Shown: positions 46,461 through 54,915 of the stretch, in pieces
How the letters are laid out: each line of letters begins with the position of its first letter
How positions within the stretch are numbered: position 1 is the first letter of the stretch
Assembly (NCBI GenBank): GCA_013001595.1
Contig: JABDMH010000048.1
Span: forward strand, 1 to 55,107
Direction: 5' to 3'
Length of the DNA: 55,107 nucleotides
From: Saprospiraceae bacterium
GTDB taxonomy: Bacteria > Bacteroidota > Bacteroidia > Chitinophagales > Saprospiraceae
Notes under the pieces: generated by a model
Seen by the model: the letters and a program-made list of their open reading frames with translations, nothing else
The model's database searches: none
Told to the model about the DNA's origin: nothing
Made by a program: the position numbers and the translations under genes

Positions 46461-47408
46461 TCAGAGGTGTGTATGTCTTTCCCAATGGTTTTGCTCCTCA
46501 ATCTCTTCGATGATCTTTAGATAATTGATATATCTCAACTCACTAATTGAACCAGACTCAATGCCTTCCTTGACTGCGCATTTTGGTTCATCGCGATGCA
46601 TACAGTTTGGAAACTTGCATTGAGGTGAAAGGAGAAAAAATTCTCGAAAATTATGAGCCACATCCATTGGCTCTAAGTTATTGAAAGACAGCGTTTTGAA
46701 TCCAGGTGTGTCAATGATAAAGCTATTCTGGTACTGATACATTTCTGCAAAGGTGGTGGTGTGCTGACCTTTACCAGAATGATCGGACAAGGAAGAGGTG
46801 CGTAGCTTGAGCTCCGGATGAATCGTGTTGATTAAGGTGGATTTACCCACTCCACTTTGGCCACTTATCAATGTTGTTTTCCCACTTAGGAAGATTTTGA
46901 GGGGTTCGAGGTCTTGCGGATCCAGACTTGAAACCAAAAAAATCTGATATCCAATGTCCTCGTACACAGATCGCAAATACGCATACATATTTAGGTGCTC
47001 CTCTGTGTAGAGATCTCTTTTATTGAAGACAATCCCAACGGGAATATCATGAGGCTCAGTCATTAGAAGGAAGCGATCAATTACACCTGGCTTTAGGTTA
47101 GGTTGAATGATGGTCGCAACCAACATCGCTTGGTCGATATTACTGGCTAGCAAGTGCAATTGGTGCCGCTTTCGTGGAGACTGTCTGATCACGTAATTCT
47201 TCCTAGGCAGGATTTCCCTGATCATCGCAGAACCTTCCTCATTTTCCTCCACCGAAAACTTTACTGCATCTCCAACAGCAACTGGATTGGTAAGGTGCAA
47301 TCCATTGAGACGGAATTTTCCTCGTATCCTTGCCTGATATTCAGTGCCGTTGTCCGTTCGAATCGTATACCAACTACCCGTACTCCTGATCACCGTTGCT
47401 TGCTCCAT
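46461..47408 (-). CDS. rsgA: Small ribosomal subunit biogenesis GTPase RsgA
   Basis: A 315-residue circularly permuted GTPase when started at ATG 47408 (MEQATVIRSTGSWYTI), which is the normal family start and lies 4 bases after the upstream stop; an earlier in-frame ATG would add 12 residues inside the upstream gene. The OB-fold is at residues 1-70. The G4 motif FNKRDL precedes G1 GQSGVGKSTLIN and G3 DTPGF. The zinc site is CKFPNCMHRDEPKC near 265. It checks and matures the 30S subunit. It is the last gene of an operon with the HExxH-propeller gene and the GGGP synthase gene. Confidence 0.95.
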   Translation of the reverse strand: MEQATVIRSTGSWYTIRTDNGTEYQARIRGKFRLNGLHLTNPVAVGDAVKFSVEENEEGSAMIREILPRKNYVIRQSPRKRHQLHLLASNIDQAMLVATIIQPNLKPGVIDRFLLMTEPHDIPVGIVFNKRDLYTEEHLNMYAYLRSVYEDIGYQIFLVSSLDPQDLEPLKIFLSGKTTLISGQSGVGKSTLINTIHPELKLRTSSLSDHSGKGQHTTTFAEMYQYQNSFIIDTPGFKTLSFNNLEPMDVAHNFREFFLLSPQCKFPNCMHRDEPKCAVKEGIESGSISELRYINYLKIIEEIEEQNHWERHTHL

Positions 47409-47412
47409 AATT

Positions 47413-50175
47413 TCAAAAACGATAAATCGGGATAAAAAATTCAAAAGGAATTGGTGTTACCGCCCTATCAAACGATTTGGCAAATCTCAAGCCGATAGAT
47501 GCTGGAGTAGCATTGAATAGATTGAGATCAAAAACCACCTCCACTCCTGCCGTCTTCTGTCGCACTGGAAGATTCTCAACAGCAATGGACGTGTAGTCAA
47601 ACCAAAGCGTAGAACGAATGCGGTAAATGTAGAACAGCCCAGCCCAGCCCCAATCGGGATAAAAGAGTGGCAGGTGATAATTTGCACTTAGCCTCAAGAC
47701 CTGACGACCAGACACTAGACCCAACCCTCTTTGTGATAAACCACCGGTAAACTGATAGGAGTTTTCATCGATATCACCCTTGTAATCACCGTGTAGGATC
47801 AGATTGTGGTTGATTCCGATGCCAGGCAATGCCAGACCTGATCTAACTCGAAACTGACGGGCTCGCAGTTGATCTACAGCTTCAGAAAACCGCAATGTCA
47901 GATATTGTCCATCCCTGGTAAAGAGATTCTTCTTCGCTTGCATCCGCCTACGTAAGTAGCTCACTTGTCCCACCATCGAAGCTAATTCAAAATCCAAGTC
48001 TCCTCGCAGGAAATTGTGCTTATAGGCAACAGATGGCCTCAAGGATTGAAAGTACATTGAAGAGGGAAAACTCAAATCCAACGCCAGCCCTGCTAGTAGA
48101 TTGGTCTCTCGCCAATTGCTAACCTCAGCACCATTGGTCTCCGAGCGTTTTCTTGTGGTAGCCTCTAATTGAATGGTGGGATACCATGTGGCGATCTCAA
48201 CCCTTGCCAACGGAGCAAAAACTTCGGTGTCATAATTATACCCCACCCCGGCACTAGCTTGGACATTGTTCAATACATTGGTTGACAACATTCGCCAACT
48301 CACAACCGGATCTGCGAAGTCAAGTCCCCAAGTATGTATGTTGAGCGCCCTAGGCACGGTTCGATAAGGCTTGGTGAGGTGCACCCTATTGGGCACATGT
48401 CTCATCATGTCAAAATCATATGATATGTCTGATCCAACGCCATGACTTTCCTGCGATCTAGCTGTCGATTTCGGAAGCTCCACAGACTTGATGTGGTGTC
48501 CCATGCTTCCAAAACTTGTATAATACACTGTATCTCCTGCAAGGAACGGCTGGAAGGCCCCATTAGGTTCGTCTGTCACCAATTGTGGCGTGGTAGCATT
48601 CAGGCCTATTTTGAAAATCTGTTCCACCCCTTCGGTATAAGCACTGTATACGATCTCATTTCCAGTTACCTGCACGGTGCCTATAAGCCGGTTTGCAAAA
48701 GGTAATAGTCTTTCGGTCAGACCTGAGCTTATCTCAATTTTAACCAGCGCCATATGGCCGATGGTGTCGCGCACTGCTGAAATAATGAATTTCTCATCAC
48801 TACTCCATTGCGGATAGTTGTAGATCCATCCTTCAGTTGGATTCAATTCTTCGAGTACATTCCCATTTCTTGCCCCTATGATCCGTAACTTATTTACCAA
48901 ATCCAAGCCATGCCAAACGGCCACGATCTTCTGTCCATCACTTGATGGCTGCGGGACGAAATACTTGCCGCGATGTGTGATTTTCCTGGCTCTCTTACCC
49001 TCCACATTCATCAACATAATATTGCTGTAGTCCAATTCAGTCCAGCGGAGATCTGTGTTGTATTGCGTCCACGACAACCAATCTCCATTGTAGCCAAAAT
49101 ACTTATCCAAGGAAATCCCCTTAGTGACCAGTTTTTTTTCAGTACCATCTTTGTTCCTTCTGTAGAAAGCTCCGATCTGGTCGAAACTCTCCCGGTAGTA
49201 TATTAGGGAACCATCAGCTGCAATTTTAGGATACAAATAATCAGTGAAGGTCTGGTTCTTCTCTAGAGGTGCAACAGGAATACCTCCTTTGCGCTGTCTC
49301 ATCTCTGCATTCCATTCGGCACTTTTCTTGCTGATCATGCGGTCATACATAGCTGCTGTACCTAATCCAGTACGCTTCTTGAGTGCTTGGGAAAAAGGGT
49401 AAAAAAGGCCTTTGTATTTGGCTGCATCCCTAAGTGTTTCGCCCCAGAGCTGCTCTCCATGCCGTGCTCTGCCATATTCCATCATCAGGTATCCCAACCG
49501 ATAATGATCTGGCACAAAATCCTTTATCGATCCATTTCTAGCCTTTGGATAGGACAGATTTGACCGCTCCACAGCTAGAGCGCGATAGCCCTTCATGAAG
49601 TTGGGTATGCGTCCTCGTCCTTGGCTAGTCAACATCGTCTCGGCCACAACAGCATCTCCCTCGAAGTACCAGTCAGGTATGGCCAGTCCGATCGATCCCG
49701 CCCAGGATTCCTGCCCAAATAGTAAGTACATCAATTTAGTTATTCCCTTTCTGGTATTTGATATTTGAGCTACATGCCGATACTCATGGACGGCCAGCAG
49801 ATCCAGCCACGGAAGGGCAGTAAGATTATAGCTGTGTTGACTTGGGGTGGACAGGAAATGGGATTTCCAAGGTGCCATTGACACAGATCCGTTGGAAATC
49901 GTGCTTTGGTTATTTAAGACCACATCGATCTTATAGAACTCATCACCGACATCCTTGCTGTACTTTTTCCGCTGAAGATGAAATACATTTACCATCCGTT
50001 GCGCGTGGGCTTCTAAATGCGACGGAAAAATCACCCTGCAGCTGTCCGTGTCGATTTGTAGCCAATTGACGGCAGGTGAGATCTTTCCAAAAGCCTGGCC
50101 ATACAACTGCACCAGGGAACTACACAGCAGAAGAAAAAGTAAAAAAGTCCTCTTATGTAACTGCACAGCCAGCAT
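47413..50175 (-). CDS. HExxH metalloprotease-like / TolB-type propeller / beta-barrel outer-membrane protein
   Basis: A 920-residue protein if started at ATG 50175 (MLAVQLHKRTFLLFLLL), which gives a normal signal peptide; the frame is open to 50226, but earlier starts run further into the upstream gene. The N-terminal third carries AVHEYRHVAQ, an HExxH motif, with DWYFEGDAVVAE downstream, which could supply the third metal ligand as in gluzincins. A middle part has TolB-like propeller repeats (WSSDEKFIISAVRD, PQPSSDGQKIVAVWHG). The last 300 residues alternate like a transmembrane barrel, ending in PFEFFIPIYRF. Such three-part proteins occur in Bacteroidota without assigned function. Confidence 0.8.
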   Translation of the reverse strand: MLAVQLHKRTFLLFLLLCSSLVQLYGQAFGKISPAVNWLQIDTDSCRVIFPSHLEAHAQRMVNVFHLQRKKYSKDVGDEFYKIDVVLNNQSTISNGSVSMAPWKSHFLSTPSQHSYNLTALPWLDLLAVHEYRHVAQISNTRKGITKLMYLLFGQESWAGSIGLAIPDWYFEGDAVVAETMLTSQGRGRIPNFMKGYRALAVERSNLSYPKARNGSIKDFVPDHYRLGYLMMEYGRARHGEQLWGETLRDAAKYKGLFYPFSQALKKRTGLGTAAMYDRMISKKSAEWNAEMRQRKGGIPVAPLEKNQTFTDYLYPKIAADGSLIYYRESFDQIGAFYRRNKDGTEKKLVTKGISLDKYFGYNGDWLSWTQYNTDLRWTELDYSNIMLMNVEGKRARKITHRGKYFVPQPSSDGQKIVAVWHGLDLVNKLRIIGARNGNVLEELNPTEGWIYNYPQWSSDEKFIISAVRDTIGHMALVKIEISSGLTERLLPFANRLIGTVQVTGNEIVYSAYTEGVEQIFKIGLNATTPQLVTDEPNGAFQPFLAGDTVYYTSFGSMGHHIKSVELPKSTARSQESHGVGSDISYDFDMMRHVPNRVHLTKPYRTVPRALNIHTWGLDFADPVVSWRMLSTNVLNNVQASAGVGYNYDTEVFAPLARVEIATWYPTIQLEATTRKRSETNGAEVSNWRETNLLAGLALDLSFPSSMYFQSLRPSVAYKHNFLRGDLDFELASMVGQVSYLRRRMQAKKNLFTRDGQYLTLRFSEAVDQLRARQFRVRSGLALPGIGINHNLILHGDYKGDIDENSYQFTGGLSQRGLGLVSGRQVLRLSANYHLPLFYPDWGWAGLFYIYRIRSTLWFDYTSIAVENLPVRQKTAGVEVVFDLNLFNATPASIGLRFAKSFDRAVTPIPFEFFIPIYRF

Positions 50176-50902
50176 GTACTGCATCGGAGATTTCTTGAAT
50201 GAGTGAAACATCCTTTTCGATGGCATTACCTACAACGATCAAGTCTGCCCCAGCCCTCACGTTGAGCAGGGCCTTCTCTGGAGACTGTATACCTCCACCC
50301 ACAATAAGAGGAATATCTATGCTACCAGACACAGCAGTGATCATTTCCTCCGAAACTGGCAGGATGGCACCACTGCCCGCATCCAGATAAATCATTTTAA
50401 GCCCGAGCATCTCGCCAGCAAGAGCAGTACATACTGCTATATCTTCCTTATCAGAAGGAATCGGTTGGGTGTTACTCATATAAGATACCGTAGTTTGCAC
50501 CCCACCGTCAATCAGTATATACCCACACGACAATACCTCCAATTGGCTTAGCTTCAGATATGGAGCTGTGATCACATGCTTTCCTATTAGAAGTTCAGCA
50601 TTTCTCCCAGAAATCAAGGATAAAAACAAAATGGCGTCTGCATGATAGCTCAATTGATACGAATCTCCCGGAAACAGGATCAATGGAATATCACATTGAT
50701 GCCGAATTTCGGCCAAGCATTCATCTAAATTATTATTGACAATCAAACTTCCCCCAACGAAGAAAAAATCCACGTTGGCAGCCATTGCTACGCTAATCAG
50801 TGCATCAATATGACCTATCTGGACTTTATCTGGATCAATCAACATGGCGAATTTTTTTTCGCCATTTGCTTTTGCCTCTAACAAGGATTGGTAAATGTGC
50901 AT
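50153..50902 (-). CDS. Geranylgeranylglyceryl/heptaprenylglyceryl phosphate synthase family protein
   Basis: A 249-residue TIM-barrel enzyme when started at ATG 50902 (MHIYQSLLEAK); an ATG five codons earlier is also in frame. Family motifs are FAMLIDPDK near 20, FFVGGSLIVNNN, IPLILFPGDSYQLS, YLDAGSGA, PLIVGGGIQ and ADLIVVGNAIE, the last two forming the phosphate site. The enzyme joins glycerol-1-phosphate to a prenyl diphosphate. It is the signature enzyme of archaeal ether lipids and has characterised homologues in Bacteroidota. No obvious glycerol-1-phosphate dehydrogenase gene is in the window. Its 3' end overlaps the start region of the HExxH-propeller gene. Confidence 0.92.
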   Translation of the reverse strand: MHIYQSLLEAKANGEKKFAMLIDPDKVQIGHIDALISVAMAANVDFFFVGGSLIVNNNLDECLAEIRHQCDIPLILFPGDSYQLSYHADAILFLSLISGRNAELLIGKHVITAPYLKLSQLEVLSCGYILIDGGVQTTVSYMSNTQPIPSDKEDIAVCTALAGEMLGLKMIYLDAGSGAILPVSEEMITAVSGSIDIPLIVGGGIQSPEKALLNVRAGADLIVVGNAIEKDVSLIQEISDAVHAGCAVT

Positions 50903-50917
50903 CCCAGTGCAATTCAA

Positions 50918-51395
50918 GTTATATCAAAACTAAGATATTAATTTAGATGAGCAGGTGCCTAGGAGCTCTGGGAGTTTGCGGGCTCGATATGGCTCACTAG
51001 GTTATACTGTTCGCAGAAGAGCCAGAAAACATCAGTGATCGACCTTGAAGAGACGAGCACGGACGTGTCAGTGATTATAGCACTCAAATCAAGCATAACT
51101 GAACGAACCGCCAGAGTGGGTGACTTTGCAGAGCCTCCGTCTAGCGAATTTTTGGTGCCGTATACAGGCAAAGCAACACCGGTCGAAGTAGGTCCACCGA
51201 CCGTTCCACCATTTTATCTTTTTTTACCTCCTTGTCTCCGCAGTAAAGGCATCCAGCTCCCTCTGGACAGTGACACAAACAACAATGCAACTTTCCAATT
51301 AATTTCTATAATTTAGCTACGATGTCCAACACTTATCATCTCTCCTCTTCGGTATCCACAATCTTGGATCAGAGGTAAAATAGCAAAAACACAAT
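50918..51395. other. Intergenic region upstream of the GMC oxidoreductase gene
   Basis: 478 bases with two opposite open frames (93 codons on +, about 84 on -) that lie over each other, lack family resemblance and have no good start context. I do not call either. The stretch should carry divergent promoters for the GGGP synthase and GMC genes; no clear boxes seen. Confidence 0.4.
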
Positions 51396-53114
51396 ATGCA
51401 GATAAAGGAAAACGCACAAGTATATGATGCCATTATAGTTGGATCAGGTGCAGGAGGCGGTATGGCTACCAGGATGCTATCTGATGCCGGAATGAAGGTA
51501 GCACTTGTGGAAGCTGGACCGTACTTTGATCCAAAAGATCCAGTGACTCAGACACAGCTTAAATGGCCTTGGGAGTCTCCGAGAAGGGGGGCTGGATCCA
51601 CTCGTGCCTTTGGTGATTTTGACATGTCATGGGGCGACTGGGAAGTGGATGGGGAACCATACACACAAAAGGAAGACACTGATTTTAGGTGGTGGCGAGC
51701 GCGTATGCTCGGTGGCAGAACCAATCATTGGGGACGCATTTCACTGCGTTTCGGCCCCACTGATTTCAAGCATAAAGATATTGATGGCCTTGGCGAAAAC
51801 TGGCCCATTGGTTATGAAGATGTTAAGCCCTACTACGATCGGCTGGATAAAATGGTGGGCGTATACGGAACCAACGAAGGTAGGTACAATGATCCAGATG
51901 GATTTTTCTTACCTCCTCCAAAGCCTCGACTGCATGAGCTGTACTACATCAAGGCTGCTCGCAAGATCGGTGTAGATGTGATACCCTCCAGGATGTCGAT
52001 GTTGACTAAGCGTCTGAATAACGATCGAGGGGTCTGTTTCTACTGCCGACAGTGCGGTCGATCTTGCAGTGCCTATGCAGATTTTTCATCCAGCTCGGTA
52101 TTTTGTATTCCAGCAGTTAATGGTGGTGGAGTAGATCTATACGTCAATAGTATGGTCAAAAATGTATTGACTGATGATGAAGGTCGTGCTACAGGAGTAT
52201 CCTACATCAATAAAGAAGATCGCAAGGAGTATCAGTTAAAGGGAAGAGTCGTTGTACTTGGTGCATCAGCGTGCAGCTCTGCACGCATACTGCTCAATTC
52301 GAAAAGCAAACAGCATCCCAATGGATTGGGCAATAGCAGTGACAATGTGGGACGATATCTTCATGATTCTACTGGGGCTGGTCGTGGTGGCTTCGTGCCG
52401 GCATTAATGGATCAGAAGACCGGATACAACCAAGATGGAACGGGTGGAATGCATATATACTCTCCATGGTGGTTGGATAATAAAAAGCTCGATTTCCCAA
52501 GGGGATATCACATTGAAGTAGGAGGAGGTATGGGTATGCCATCATATGGATTCGGATTTAATGTGACCGAATACAATGAGTTTCTCGGATTGCCTACCGG
52601 AGGATATGGCGATAAGCTTAGGGAAGATGTCAAGAAGTTCTATGGCGCATTCATCCATATGGCGGGTCGCGGTGAAGCCATTGCATTAAGAGATAATCGT
52701 TGTGAATTGGATCCTGATGTGGTCGACCAGTGGGGCATACCCGTGTTAAGGTTCAATTATAAGTGGTCAGATTACGAACGATTGCAGGCAAAGCATATGC
52801 ACCAAACTTTCGAAGAAATTATCCATGCAATGGGAGGTACACCCACCGGACATCTACCTACCAAAGAAGAAGATTATGGCCTGCTGAAACCTGGCCAAAT
52901 CATTCATGAAGTGGGAACTACCCGTATGGGCAATGATCCTAAGACTTCTGTCACCAATAAATACAGTCAGTTGCATGATGCAGATAACGTCTTTATAGTT
53001 GACGCCGGGCCATTTACTTCACAAGCTGATAAGAATTGTACCTGGACCATCATGGCTCTTTCCATGCGGACCTCTGAGTACATCGTAAATCAATTGAAAC
53101 AGCAGAATATTTAG
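51396..53114 (+). CDS. GMC family FAD oxidoreductase, gluconate/sugar dehydrogenase large subunit type
   Basis: A 572-residue flavoprotein. The FAD-binding motif GSGAGGGMATRML is at residues 16-28, LGGRTNHWGR near 105, and the C-terminal VDAGPFTSQADKN follows the GMC pattern. Four cysteines in CFYCRQCGRSC (214, 217, 220, 224) resemble the iron-sulfur ligand segment known in FAD-dependent glucose dehydrogenase large subunits. There is no signal peptide, so it probably crosses the membrane together with its Tat-exported partner encoded 63 bases downstream. Relatives oxidise gluconate, glucose or the C3 of glycosides; which sugar applies here is unknown. Confidence 0.93.
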   Translation: MQIKENAQVYDAIIVGSGAGGGMATRMLSDAGMKVALVEAGPYFDPKDPVTQTQLKWPWESPRRGAGSTRAFGDFDMSWGDWEVDGEPYTQKEDTDFRWWRARMLGGRTNHWGRISLRFGPTDFKHKDIDGLGENWPIGYEDVKPYYDRLDKMVGVYGTNEGRYNDPDGFFLPPPKPRLHELYYIKAARKIGVDVIPSRMSMLTKRLNNDRGVCFYCRQCGRSCSAYADFSSSSVFCIPAVNGGGVDLYVNSMVKNVLTDDEGRATGVSYINKEDRKEYQLKGRVVVLGASACSSARILLNSKSKQHPNGLGNSSDNVGRYLHDSTGAGRGGFVPALMDQKTGYNQDGTGGMHIYSPWWLDNKKLDFPRGYHIEVGGGMGMPSYGFGFNVTEYNEFLGLPTGGYGDKLREDVKKFYGAFIHMAGRGEAIALRDNRCELDPDVVDQWGIPVLRFNYKWSDYERLQAKHMHQTFEEIIHAMGGTPTGHLPTKEEDYGLLKPGQIIHEVGTTRMGNDPKTSVTNKYSQLHDADNVFIVDAGPFTSQADKNCTWTIMALSMRTSEYIVNQLKQQNI

Positions 53115-53177
53115 TAGCAATTGGGGTTCATCTCCTTAGCAATTTAATTCTTGGAATAATTTAGAAAAGCATCAATC

Positions 53178-53903
53178 ATGAAGCGTAGAGATTCTTTTAA
53201 GACCCTTTTAGTGGGTACAGTAGCTGGAGTAACCGCAGCGTCTTCAATAGGCTGCAAAACCGATACAGGTGCCCCGAAAGAAGCAGCGGCAGCTGACGAA
53301 AGTGCCGATAACCTCTATGGTCGCCTACCTAAGGAGATCACACGCGATAAGAGGATTAAGGGAGCGGTGTTTTTAAATGAACACGAACTAACGACCATAG
53401 CCATTCTCTGTGACATTATTTTGCCAGCCACACCGACGGCAGGGTCGGCTACCGATGCCCAAGTTCCAGAGTTTATTGAATTCATCGTCAAGGACATGCC
53501 GTACCATCAACTGCCTATGCGCGGAGGACTCATGTGGTTAGACATCGAGTCTAATCGGCGATTCAATAAGGAGTTTGCCAGTGCCACCGATGCTCAGCAG
53601 ATAGAGATCGTTGAAGACATAGCTTATCCTGATACAGATGGAAGTAAGGCAGATATGGCGCCCGGTATAAAGTTCTTTAATCTGATGAGAAATTTTACAC
53701 TTACTGGATATTACACCAGTAAAATGGGAATCGATGACCTGGGTTACGTAGGTAATTTTCCCAATGTATGGGATGGTGTTCCCGAGGAGGTGCTCAAAGA
53801 ACACGATGTGGCATACGATCCAGAATGGTTGGCTAAATGCGTAGATCAAAGTCAGAGAGAAGTGATTGCCGAGTGGGATGACAGGGGTAATCTACTTACC
53901 TAA
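53178..53903 (+). CDS. Gluconate 2-dehydrogenase subunit 3 family protein
   Basis: A 241-residue partner of the GMC flavoprotein. The N-terminus KRRDSFKTLLVGTVAGVTAASSIGC combines a Tat-like RR motif with a lipobox-like end, read in two halves: KRRDSFKTLLV and SSIGC. The family core includes LNEHELTTIAILCDIILPATPTAG (residues about 68-92) and IKFFNLMRNFTLTGYYTSKMG near 165. Subunit 3 carries the dehydrogenase through the Tat pathway and completes the complex; electrons normally pass on to a cytochrome c. Its stop overlaps the convergent HIT gene by 4 bases. Confidence 0.92.
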   Translation: MKRRDSFKTLLVGTVAGVTAASSIGCKTDTGAPKEAAAADESADNLYGRLPKEITRDKRIKGAVFLNEHELTTIAILCDIILPATPTAGSATDAQVPEFIEFIVKDMPYHQLPMRGGLMWLDIESNRRFNKEFASATDAQQIEIVEDIAYPDTDGSKADMAPGIKFFNLMRNFTLTGYYTSKMGIDDLGYVGNFPNVWDGVPEEVLKEHDVAYDPEWLAKCVDQSQREVIAEWDDRGNLLT

Positions 53904-54301
53904 CCATCAGCCAGTTCCTTTCGGATTCTTTCTGCAATAGTACCGAGCTCAGTCTGGCTCAGGTTAAGCTTGGGCTTGCCAAAATCCATGTCTGCTACCC
54001 CGTCAATCGGAATAAGATGAATGTGGGCATGTGGAACTTCTAGACCAATGATAGAGACTCCAATACGTGAACACGGAATGACTTTTTCGATGGCTCCTGC
54101 TATAGGCTTAGCAAATTGCATCAAGGCGGCCAGCAGATCGTCTTCTAGATCAAATATATAGTCAGTCTCCTGCTTGGGTACCACCAAAGTATGACCTTTA
54201 GTCAATGGATTAATGTCTAAAAAGGCAAAACATCGATCATTCTCAGCAACCTTGTGGCAAGGGATTTCTCCGTTGATGATCTTAGTAAAGATGGAGGCCA
54301 T
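53900..54301 (-). CDS. HIT family protein
   Basis: A 133-residue histidine-triad protein. The active-site motif HAHIHLIPI is near residue 94. The N-terminal SIFTKIINGEIPCHKVAENDRC and LVVPKQETDY are typical of the HinT/HIT-like branch. These enzymes hydrolyse nucleoside phosphoramidates and related nucleotides. It follows greA by only 4 bases on the same strand, so both are likely co-transcribed, an arrangement common in Bacteroidota. Confidence 0.95.
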   Translation of the reverse strand: MASIFTKIINGEIPCHKVAENDRCFAFLDINPLTKGHTLVVPKQETDYIFDLEDDLLAALMQFAKPIAGAIEKVIPCSRIGVSIIGLEVPHAHIHLIPIDGVADMDFGKPKLNLSQTELGTIAERIRKELADG

Positions 54302-54305
54302 CGGA

Positions 54306-54782
54306 TCAGGTTAATGAGATGTTCATGACTTCAAATTCAATATCCCCGTTGGGCGTATGTACTACCGCAGTATCTCCAACTTCCTTTCCCAGTAAGCCTT
54401 CTCCAATCGGGGATTTGACTGATATCTTCTTGTTCTTCAAATCCGCCTCTGTATGTGCAACCAGTTGATAGGTAATTTCTTTCTTGGTCTTTTTGTTCTT
54501 GATGGTCACTTTAGATAATACGGTGACTCTGGAATCATCAAGCTGAGAGGCGTCCAATACACGAGCATTGGCATAGGTCTTCTCCAGCTCATTGATCCGC
54601 ATTTCTAACAGTCCCTGTGCATCTTTGGCGGCATCATATTCTGCATTCTCAGATAGATCACCTTTTTCCCGAGCTTCTGCAATGGCCTTGGCCACCTCTT
54701 GTCGGCCGTCGGTTTTCAACTTCTCCAAATCTGCCTTTAGGCGATCGTAACCCTCCTGGGTCAGATAAGTATAGTTTGACAT
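54306..54782 (-). CDS. greA: Transcription elongation factor GreA
   Basis: A 158-residue protein, the usual GreA length, when started at ATG 54782 (MSNYTYLTQEGYDRLKADLEKL); an in-frame ATG at 54809 would add nine residues that lie in a terminator hairpin, so it is less likely. The N-terminal coiled coil contains GDLSENAEYDAAKDAQG, whose acidic tip stimulates transcript cleavage by stalled RNA polymerase. The C-terminal FKBP-like domain ends with SPIGEGLLGKEVGD. Confidence 0.96.
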   Translation of the reverse strand: MSNYTYLTQEGYDRLKADLEKLKTDGRQEVAKAIAEAREKGDLSENAEYDAAKDAQGLLEMRINELEKTYANARVLDASQLDDSRVTVLSKVTIKNKKTKKEITYQLVAHTEADLKNKKISVKSPIGEGLLGKEVGDTAVVHTPNGDIEFEVMNISLT

Positions 54783-54796
54783 GATGTTGTCTTTAT

Positions 54797-54828
54797 AAAA
54801 AAGATGCAATGAAGCACTTCCATTGCAT
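54797..54828 (-). terminator. Intrinsic terminator between the PorV/PorQ-like gene and greA
   Basis: On the - strand, ATGCAATG pairs with CATTGCAT (plus an inner GAAG/CTTC) and is followed by six T at 54802-54797. It lies 88 bases after the PorV/PorQ-like stop and just before the greA ATG, so greA needs readthrough or a very short leader. Confidence 0.65.
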
Positions 54829-54915
54829 GGCTTTACGATAATGTTTTGAATCAGTTACTTACAACGTAAGTCAACGCGAGCGTCGTATAAAGGGATGCGT
54901 TATTGGGGTAAATAT

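Noticed and set aside
51035-51316. 93-codon + strand frame, opposed by a 70-84 codon - strand frame, upstream of the GMC gene
   Set aside because: Neither has family motifs, a signal peptide or a good start context, and they mirror each other as chance frames do.
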